Shown in pieces: positions 6,945 through 12,396 of a stretch of 12,396 nt of DNA. This DNA is from Candidatus Coatesiibacteriota bacterium (GTDB taxonomy: Bacteria; B130-G9). How positions within the stretch are numbered: the first letter of the stretch is position 1; each line of letters opens with the position of its first letter. The translations under genes were made by a program, and so were the position numbers. A model generated the notes under the pieces. It had not been told where the DNA came from. It did no database searches and was given only the letters and a program-made list of their open reading frames with translations. The stretch covers positions 1 to 12,396 of the forward strand of contig JAFGIT010000309.1 of assembly GCA_016929465.1 (NCBI GenBank), written 5' to 3'.

Positions 6945-7951
6945 AGTCAAGTGATGGTCACATCGAGGCCATGTTCTATGAGACGCTCGATGACAAGAAG
7001 GTACGCTGCAATCTCTGTCCTCAGCTATGCACCTTGGGGCCCGGTCAGAACGGGATATGCCGGGGCAGGATGAATAAAGACGGGAAGCTCGTCGCGCTCA
7101 CCTATGCCGAGACAATATCACTCTCGAACGACCCGGTCGAAAAGAAGCCTCTCTACCATTTTTATCCAGGCAAATACTTGCTATCAATGGGGCCCAACGC
7201 CTGCAATCTCAAATGCCAGCACTGCCAGAACTGGGAGGTCTCCCAGACGAAGGTCCGCACATCCAGGATCTCGCCCGAACAGGCAGTTGAGTTTGCGCAG
7301 TCCACCAGGAACTGCGTCGGCCTCAGCTTCACCTATACAGAGCCCCTGATGTGGTACGAATACGTCCTCGAGACAGCAAAAATCGCTCGATCAAAGGGCG
7401 TGAAAATCACACTCGTCACCAATGGATTCATAAATCCCACACCAGCCGAGAAGCTCCTGCCCCTCGTCGATGCCATCAATCTAGACATCAAATCTATGGA
7501 CGATGATTTCTACAGGAAGGTCTGCGGGGCGAAACTCCAGCCGGTGCTTGATTTTGCGAAGCAGGCCAAGCCGATGACGATGCTCGAGATAACGAACCTC
7601 CTCATTCCGGGGCACAACGACCGATCGGACCAGGTCCAGATGTTGGTCGATTGGGTGCACGACAATCTCGGCCCCAATACGCCGCTTCACTTCTCGCGGT
7701 ACTTCCCGCGATACAAGATGACGAGTCCCGCCACCCCGATTGAGACACTCCTAAAGGCACGTAAAATGGCGACCGAGAAACTCAAGTTCGTGTACGTCGG
7801 AAACGTGATGAATGACAATCTGCACAACACCTATTGCCCGAATTGCGGAGAACTACTTGTCGAGAGGTCTGGCTATAGCGTGAGGATAGCCAAGCTGAAA
7901 TCTGAAAAATGCGGGAATTGTGGGGAGCAGATACCCATTGTCACCTCTTAG
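6941..7951 (+). CDS. AmmeMemoRadiSam-type radical SAM enzyme (COG1180, PflA-like)
   Basis: A 336-aa radical SAM protein whose layout matches the enzyme of the AmmeMemoRadiSam system (PflA-like, COG1180). The N-terminus has a Cys cluster C23-x2-C26-x3-C30, followed by a G-x-C-x-x-R stretch. Next is a D-P-V-E-K-K-P-L-Y-H-F-Y-P-G block typical of the family. The SAM cluster motif is C88-N-L-K-C92-Q-H-C95. A barrel core with F-T-Y-T-E-P follows. The C-terminus carries a zinc-ribbon-like C299-P-N-C302 and C324-G-N-C327. The family often co-occurs with AMMECR1- and Memo-domain proteins; neither is in this window, and the reaction is unknown. The ATG lies inside the upstream gene's last codons (ATGA overlap), so it is co-translated with the polyprenyl synthase. 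A generic glycyl-radical activase is the alternative, but no glycyl radical enzyme is nearby. Confidence 0.9.
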   Translation: MKSSDGHIEAMFYETLDDKKVRCNLCPQLCTLGPGQNGICRGRMNKDGKLVALTYAETISLSNDPVEKKPLYHFYPGKYLLSMGPNACNLKCQHCQNWEVSQTKVRTSRISPEQAVEFAQSTRNCVGLSFTYTEPLMWYEYVLETAKIARSKGVKITLVTNGFINPTPAEKLLPLVDAINLDIKSMDDDFYRKVCGAKLQPVLDFAKQAKPMTMLEITNLLIPGHNDRSDQVQMLVDWVHDNLGPNTPLHFSRYFPRYKMTSPATPIETLLKARKMATEKLKFVYVGNVMNDNLHNTYCPNCGELLVERSGYSVRIAKLKSEKCGNCGEQIPIVTS

Positions 7952-8060
7952 CAGCGCTCATTGACTCACGTCTGTTGTGTTGCCTTGTGTGCTATTCGCG
8001 GTCCCTTCTCGAGGTAGTCACACCATTCCCAGGATACATCTGACCCGTGCCTGACCTCTC

Positions 8061-8087
8061 GGGGCATCAATGGCCGAATAATGCCCC
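8061..8087. repeat. GGGGCAT/ATGCCCC hairpin between operon and STAS gene
   Basis: A 7-bp perfect stem (8061-8067 and 8081-8087) encloses a 13-base loop. It lies 110 bases after the radical SAM stop and 150 bases before the STAS gene. It may be a terminator remnant or regulatory hairpin. The rest of 7952-8236 shows no gene-like content. Confidence 0.35.
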
Positions 8088-8224
8088 CAATCACCGATGG
8101 AGGGCGCGTAACCGGCCATCGAGCATAGCCGCTCTCGAGATTCCCCTTCAGTTGAAGATGATCCAATCCGATAAGAATTGTCAGTTGAGACATATTCATT
8201 TTCCAAAGGGATGCTGAGATAAGA

Positions 8225-8230
8225 GAGGGG
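8225..8230 (+). promoter_or_regulatory. Ribosome binding site supporting a GTG start at 8237
   Basis: GAGGGG at 8225-8230 sits 6 bases before the GTG at 8237. The frame is closed by a TGA at 8186-8188, with no ATG between, so GTG 8237 is the only well-supported start. It places the first beta strand of the STAS domain correctly. Confidence 0.6.
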
Positions 8231-8236
8231 TTCCAA

Positions 8237-9070
8237 GTGGTTAAGACAAGGAATCTAGGCGGCGTATTTGTTCTGGGGTTGGGAGGAATGGTCAATGTTA
8301 CGAACACGCGCAGCATTTTTAGCCAGATAAAGCACCTTGTTGAGGACCCAACAATCCGCAAGATCGTTCTGGATATGTCTGGTGTGCTGGGCGTAGATAG
8401 CTCTGGTTTGGGCCTTCTGGTGCGTATCGCTAAAACGGTTCAGGCGCACGGCGCAGAACTCTTGCTCGCTGGACCATCTCGGTCAGTGATGGATGCGATG
8501 CATCTGACAAAACTGGACCGCTTTTTTACAACTGCCGAGGACGTGGACAGCGCGGTGGCGCTCCTCGAGAAGAATGCCAATCCGAAGACCGAAGATTCTC
8601 GTCATGATACCTTCCATGATGAGCTAAGCCTCACGGACAACTTCAGGAATCTCCTGAGATCAGTCAGCCCAACGGTCTCCGATGAGGAAATCGGACAGCT
8701 GATGAGCTCCGTGCAGAGACTCGAGAATTGGGAGATGATGATGGGGCTTCTTGTCGATGCATACGATAAAGACCTCCTGGCAAAGGCCGATGAGATTGCG
8801 ACCAAGAGGCTATCCGTCATCCGCGAAGTTGCGATTGGGCTCAACCATGAAATCAACAACCCGCTTACGGTGATCCTCGCGACGAGCGAGCTTCTCGAAC
8901 GTAAATTGAACGGCTCTGTGGAAAGCAACGTCATTCAACGCCTGAGGTCGATACAGTCGCAATGCGAGAGAATAAAGGAGATCGTGGCCAAGGTCTCTGC
9001 GATCGTTAAGCCCGTCTCCAGTGAGTATTACTGCGGCATGAAGATGATCGATCTGCATCGGTCTGCATGA
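8237..9070 (+). CDS. STAS domain fused to histidine kinase phosphoacceptor (DHp) domain, no ATPase domain
   Basis: A 277-aa soluble signalling protein starting at GTG. Residues 1-113 are a STAS (SpoIIAA-like) domain, with the phosphorylation-site loop G-V-D54-S55-S56-G-L-G, where anti-sigma antagonists are phosphorylated by serine kinases. A helical linker (about 120-190) leads into a HisKA/DHp domain (about 186-262), with the phosphoacceptor H204 in L-N-H-E-I-N-N-P-L and a second helix rich in Arg/Lys/Glu. The protein ends at residue 277 (K-M-I-D-L-H-R-S-A) with no N, G1, F or G2 boxes. No ATPase sequence appears in any frame downstream. It could act as a phosphotransfer protein (Spo0B-like in concept), or be phosphorylated by a separate kinase. 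It may link serine-switch and His-Asp signalling. The gene is monocistronic as far as seen. Domain calls are solid; the role is inference. Confidence 0.88.
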   Translation: MVKTRNLGGVFVLGLGGMVNVTNTRSIFSQIKHLVEDPTIRKIVLDMSGVLGVDSSGLGLLVRIAKTVQAHGAELLLAGPSRSVMDAMHLTKLDRFFTTAEDVDSAVALLEKNANPKTEDSRHDTFHDELSLTDNFRNLLRSVSPTVSDEEIGQLMSSVQRLENWEMMMGLLVDAYDKDLLAKADEIATKRLSVIREVAIGLNHEINNPLTVILATSELLERKLNGSVESNVIQRLRSIQSQCERIKEIVAKVSAIVKPVSSEYYCGMKMIDLHRSA

Positions 9071-9083
9071 TCAGACCGCAGAT
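9051..9083 (+). terminator. Hairpin spanning the stop codon of the STAS-DHp gene
   Basis: CGGTCTG (9059-9065) pairs with CAGACCG (9072-9078) around a 6-base loop containing most of the TGA stop. The stem extends outward with ATCTG (9051-9055) to CAGAT (9079-9083) across a 3-base bulge, making 12 bp in all. There is no T-run. It may terminate the transcript or protect its 3' end. Confidence 0.45.
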
Positions 9084-9548
9084 GTTCGCCCCCAGGGAAT
9101 TCTCAGAACTTCCACATCATTTCAAAGCATAGGTCATCCCCATAAGATGGCACAGCTATCAGGGGTTCACGTGCTCCCGGGAAGATTCCTGTTCATAAGT
9201 CGGCGTCTGTCTCCCCACATGATTCTCGGATTCTGGCTCTCAATTCGACTCGAGAAGTGCATGACCTCGAGAATCTCCAATTCGCTATTGACTCATGGCC
9301 TTCAATTGAGCTATCCTGACATAATCTGTAAGTAGTATTTGAGCATTGATTTAACCACATTCTGGGGATGAGTAGGCCAAGTAGGGCGATTACTGGCTTG
9401 TTGCACTACTCGTATTTTTTGTTAGGGGCGAGTCCGCTCTGCATTGCGCGACGCCCTGAGCTTGTATATGGATCTTTATTGACATGGTAAATAATCGGGT
9501 ATCAACACCGTGTTTGGTTCTAACCAAAGAAAGGGTGAGGTAGCACTT
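9084..9548. other. Long leader/intergenic region before the exoprotein gene
   Basis: About 465 bases without a credible gene. A 62-codon frame at 9147-9335 lacks a ribosome site and protein-like character. Base composition looks more AT-rich near the right end. The recognisable parts are a TTGACA (9479-9484) without a well-spaced -10 box, an inverted repeat at 9513-9528, and a ribosome site GGTGAGG (9534-9540) 8 bases before the ATG at 9549. Confidence 0.5.
9513..9528. promoter_or_regulatory. Perfect inverted repeat TTTGGTT-CT-AACCAAA, possible operator
   Basis: Two 7-bp arms (9513-9519 and 9522-9528) are separated by CT. The site lies 29 bases downstream of TTGACA and 20 bases upstream of the exoprotein ATG. 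The position suits a repressor site or a 5'-leader hairpin just ahead of the ribosome site. The 2-base loop favours a DNA-binding dyad over an RNA hairpin. Confidence 0.4.
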
Positions 9549-12396
9549 ATGATGGGACGTTTCAGATGTGCTCTTATGGTTAGCATTCTGGTTCTTGTTG
9601 GGCTGATCGCAAATTCGGCCTCTTTTGCACAGGGGGAAGTATGGCCGACCTATCTATATGATGCGAGAAATTCGGGAAGGTGTCCATATATTGGACCCAA
9701 CGGGCCATTCCTCGGTTGGACCTATCCCGGAACCTATGCCAATGGGATAACTATAGCGACCGACGGATCCTTGCGATTCACGACGGGGATTAATCAGCGT
9801 GCATACGCCCTACATCCAGATGGAACCTTCATGTGGTCGTTTTATACCGGCTCGCAGATGCAGTGTTCTCCTGCAATCGCGACTGACAACAGCATAGTAT
9901 TTCAGGGCGATGACGGGCCGACCTACAGGGTCGATGCCGGTGGAGACATGGTTTGGAGCTATGATGGAACCGGGGGCGCCGGATGGTGGATCACCTCCCC
10001 GGTCATTTCAGATGAACTAAATCTCGTGTTCGTCCTTCAGAGGGTCGGCGGGGCCGGCACCTTGCACGCAATTCGCATGTCTGGCCTCAATCAGGGGGCG
10101 GCAGTATGGACGCAGATTTTTAGCAATAATGTGAGGTTCGAGGTTACCTCCCCTGCATTCGACGGCGATACGGTCTATGTGACCGGATTTGATACGAACG
10201 TCAACACCGGGGCTCTGCTTGCGGTCGAGGCAAGCACGGGAACCGTGAAGTGGACCTATCCTCCGTGCGGCATAATCGATGATATCACCAAGTCATCGCC
10301 ATCGGTCTCGGAGAATGGTGAGTTCATCTACTTCGGGGATGACGGGGATGCAGTGAATGAGGCTGTTCTCTATTGCGTGGCCTCGGATGGCACTCTTGCC
10401 TGGTCCTGGGATAGCCCGATCGCGGATGCAGGCATTCTTAACGCCCCTGCAATCGGCACAGATGGAACGCTATATGTCGTGGATACTAAAGCGAACCTAT
10501 TCGCTATCGCCTCTGACGGCACACTCAAGTGGTCAGTCTCGCTCATAGAGGGAGTAGATTTCACTGAAGCCAACGCAATAATCGATGGTATCGGGACAAT
10601 CTACATCACCACAAATGGCGGATTGGTGTTTGCGGTTTCGCCATTCGGACACATCGTTTGGGCTTACCGCATCGGCGACTATCACATGAGCACATTGCTC
10701 TCGCCCGGCTCCATAGGGACTGACGGCACGCTGTACTTCTCGACACGCGCGTGGGATACAGTCTATACTATGGGAAGCGGTTGCTGGGTCACGAATGCGA
10801 CACTCACCCCTCAGTGCGGGAGTTCTGCCACGATCTTCGAATTCACCGTTGACTGCGTATTCCCAGCAACCATGGGGACGCTTCAGACTGTTCAGGTGTA
10901 TCTCGATGACGGAGTCACCGTAGTGGACCTGAGCCTTGGTGGCGGAACCACTTGGACCGGCACTGTCAGCTCTCTCGCGGAAGGCCCGTATCAATACTAC
11001 ATCTACTATGAGACCTGGGGCGGCTTCTCCGGAACCATCCCAGCGGCCGGCTGGCTACCTGGCATGGATGTCGATAACACCGCGCCGGTATCTCAATGTT
11101 GGACTAACTACCGATGCTGGTCCGGATCGCCAATCGAAGTTGGCTTCATGGCATCCGACTACTTCACGGATGTGACGAACGTCTCTCTTTGGTATCGCCG
11201 CACACCCGATTGCGAGGGGCAGAAATGGTGGGGCGATTGGACACTCTTGACAAGCACGAACGCGACGATTGGCGTGTTCATCCTGCCTTGGTCTCTCGAA
11301 GGAAGAATCGAGTTCTTAACAATCGCAGAGGACTGCGCCAACATCGAGGCGAAGAGCACGGCCGATTGCTGGACGAAATACGATGATACTGCGCCGGTAA
11401 CGACAGTTACTTCACCGTCGAACCGTTGGGGCGGGCCCGGATGGGAGGCCCCAATTCGTATAGACTATGACGTGGATGAAAGCTGCACATACGAGCCCGA
11501 TGTCCAGCTCTGGTATCGATATGACGGCGGCAACTGGACGTACGACCAGATGGAAGAGGGAAGCGGCCGACAGGGCTACTTCAACTTCAATCCCTCATTA
11601 GATGGCGAGTACACCTTCGGCTGCGTCACAATAGACAACTGCGGCAATAGTGAAGGCACACCTAGCACGATCTACGTCTTAATCTATGACACGACGCCAC
11701 CCGTCTCGGAAGTCGTCGACGCGCCAGAGTGCGATACCGATGGGACCTTCAACGTTGGCTTTATGGCCACGGACGCCAGCATTAGCCCCAACGTCTCGGG
11801 CGTCGGATATGTGTGGCTCTATTACCAGTATGAAGGCGGCGCCTGGCTCTATTATGGCCAGCGCTACTGTAGTTGCGCAGATACTGTAAGTGATACATTC
11901 TCCTTTACTGCCCCGCTCGGCGATGGCGTTTATGGCTTCTATGTTGTGGCGAGAGATTGCTGCGGCAACACCGAGGCCTATCCAGATGCATCGACCCCTC
12001 CGGATATGGAGACAATCGTCGATACGGTCGCGCCTCGCTCGAGGGCGATCGCAACCGGCATGACTAATTCGCCACTAATTTATGTCAACTATGAAGCATC
12101 AGACGAAACGAGCGGCGTTGATACCGTTCAGCTTTACTGGAACCTCGACGGCGGCGCCTGGACCCTATATGCCGGACCGGGTGACATCCAAGCAGGCCCA
12201 ACGGGCACATTCCCGTTCGAATATAATCCGCCCGACGTTGGCGTCCTCGGTTTCTATACGAGGGCAACCGACTCCTGCGGAAACCAGGAAGCCGTCCCGA
12301 CGGCACTGACGCCTCCGGATTGCACGACTGCCTTTGACAACGTGCCGCCCGTATCAATAGCGCTCGACTGCACAAGCGCGAGCGAGGGGACACTAC
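9549..12396 (+). CDS. Large exported PQQ-like propeller protein with tandem Ig-like repeats (3' end beyond window)
   Basis: One uninterrupted frame runs from ATG 9549 to the window edge (at least 949 aa, no stop). It has a signal peptide (MMGRFRCALM, hydrophobic core about 10-22, cleavage near A-F-A28). Residues about 30-408 form a PQQ-like beta-propeller: W96, W136, W187, W235, W285, W328 and W371 mark seven blades, several ending A-x-x-x-D-G-T-x-x-W-S. Residues 409-508 form a first beta-sandwich. Tandem Ig-like modules start with a D-x-[TV]-x-P-[VR] motif at 509, 612, 714, 825 and 930 (103, 102, 111 and 105 residues apart); the last is cut by the edge. Four modules end in a D/C-rich turn, aligned Cys at 596, 698, 805 and 910 followed by [GA]-N-x-E. 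I count 19 Cys after residue 409. Likely a surface or extracellular binding or adhesion protein. PQQ catalysis is not implied. GGTGAGG lies 8 bases before the start. Confidence 0.88.
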   Translation, partial: MMGRFRCALMVSILVLVGLIANSASFAQGEVWPTYLYDARNSGRCPYIGPNGPFLGWTYPGTYANGITIATDGSLRFTTGINQRAYALHPDGTFMWSFYTGSQMQCSPAIATDNSIVFQGDDGPTYRVDAGGDMVWSYDGTGGAGWWITSPVISDELNLVFVLQRVGGAGTLHAIRMSGLNQGAAVWTQIFSNNVRFEVTSPAFDGDTVYVTGFDTNVNTGALLAVEASTGTVKWTYPPCGIIDDITKSSPSVSENGEFIYFGDDGDAVNEAVLYCVASDGTLAWSWDSPIADAGILNAPAIGTDGTLYVVDTKANLFAIASDGTLKWSVSLIEGVDFTEANAIIDGIGTIYITTNGGLVFAVSPFGHIVWAYRIGDYHMSTLLSPGSIGTDGTLYFSTRAWDTVYTMGSGCWVTNATLTPQCGSSATIFEFTVDCVFPATMGTLQTVQVYLDDGVTVVDLSLGGGTTWTGTVSSLAEGPYQYYIYYETWGGFSGTIPAAGWLPGMDVDNTAPVSQCWTNYRCWSGSPIEVGFMASDYFTDVTNVSLWYRRTPDCEGQKWWGDWTLLTSTNATIGVFILPWSLEGRIEFLTIAEDCANIEAKSTADCWTKYDDTAPVTTVTSPSNRWGGPGWEAPIRIDYDVDESCTYEPDVQLWYRYDGGNWTYDQMEEGSGRQGYFNFNPSLDGEYTFGCVTIDNCGNSEGTPSTIYVLIYDTTPPVSEVVDAPECDTDGTFNVGFMATDASISPNVSGVGYVWLYYQYEGGAWLYYGQRYCSCADTVSDTFSFTAPLGDGVYGFYVVARDCCGNTEAYPDASTPPDMETIVDTVAPRSRAIATGMTNSPLIYVNYEASDETSGVDTVQLYWNLDGGAWTLYAGPGDIQAGPTGTFPFEYNPPDVGVLGFYTRATDSCGNQEAVPTALTPPDCTTAFDNVPPVSIALDCTSASEGTL
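11073..12396 (+). repeat. Tandem Ig-like module repeats inside the exoprotein
   Basis: Five module starts lie at 11073, 11382, 11688, 12021 and 12336, giving unit lengths of 309, 306, 333 and 315 bases. Each begins with Asp-x-[Thr/Val]-x-Pro. Conserved positions recur: a W-Y or Y-W strand about 30-50 residues in, and a C-[GA]-N-x-E turn near the end. The DNA copies are diverged, with no long identical stretches, so this is an old protein repeat rather than a recent tandem duplication. The fifth unit is cut at the window end. Confidence 0.75.

Noticed and set aside
6941-7951. Pyruvate formate-lyase activating enzyme
   Set aside because: The overall fold family is shared, but the N-terminal Cys cluster, the D-P-V-E-K-K-P-L block, the C-terminal zinc ribbon and the absence of a glycyl radical enzyme point to the AmmeMemoRadiSam type.
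7966-8361. Minus-strand open frame of 131 codons overlapping the start of the STAS gene
   Set aside because: It is antisense to the STAS domain, with no ribosome site or domain-like features.
9147-9335. Small plus-strand open frame of 62 codons in the leader region
   Set aside because: There is no ribosome site before its ATG, the composition is not protein-like, and it resembles nothing I recognise.
9479-9504. Sigma-70 promoter based on TTGACA at 9479
   Set aside because: The -35 hexamer is perfect, but no good -10 hexamer lies 16-18 bases downstream; TATCAA at 9499 is only 14 bases away. I keep it as a note, not a called promoter.
10533-10994. Minus-strand open frame of 153 codons inside the exoprotein gene
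   Set aside because: The plus-strand frame is continuous over 949 codons with a signal peptide and repeats; the antisense frame has no motif and no ribosome site.

Overview
The window reads as a fragment of an uncultured, probably Gram-negative-type bacterial genome. The evidence is moderate-to-high GC, roomy intergenic spaces full of short palindromes and phased micro-repeats, several large exported proteins, and two radical SAM enzymes (iron-sulfur enzymes common in anaerobes). I cannot name a phylum from sequence alone. There are no rRNA, tRNA, transposase, phage or CRISPR signals.

Left part (1-3302, genes on the minus strand). A REP/MITE-like pair of hairpins (31-133) and a 9-bp phased repeat (273-305) lie beyond the 3' end of a gene for an exported hypothetical protein (360-1851). 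The reading frame of that gene is broken in a run of nine G (minus strand). A gene-free, palindrome-rich spacer follows (about 1864-2276), with a 22-bp perfect inverted repeat and a 10-bp phased ATTCGTG array. Next is a radical SAM protein with a SPASM/twitch-like C-terminus (2277-3302).

Middle part (3525-7951, plus strand). Divergent from the radical SAM gene is a secreted VIT + vWA protein (3525-5705), followed by a hairpin. A two-gene operon comes next: a trans-type polyprenyl diphosphate synthase (5874-6944) overlaps by 4 bases an AmmeMemoRadiSam-type radical SAM enzyme (6941-7951).

Right part (8237-12396, plus strand). A signalling protein fuses a STAS domain to a histidine-kinase phosphoacceptor (DHp) domain and stops before any ATPase domain; a hairpin spans its stop codon. 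A long leader region then precedes a very large exported protein (9549 to beyond the window edge): signal peptide, seven-bladed PQQ-like propeller, then tandem Ig-like modules of 102-111 residues carrying a recurrent D-x-C-[GA]-N motif.

How they fit: three of the seven genes encode exported, repeat- or adhesion-type proteins, which suggests an elaborate cell surface. The polyprenyl synthase and radical SAM pair is the only clear operon. I see no defence island or recognisable biosynthetic cluster. The most unusual items are the ATPase-less STAS-DHp protein, the coupling of the polyprenyl synthase to the AmmeMemoRadiSam enzyme, the Cys-bearing Ig-repeat exoprotein, the homopolymer frameshift, and the palindrome-rich spacers.
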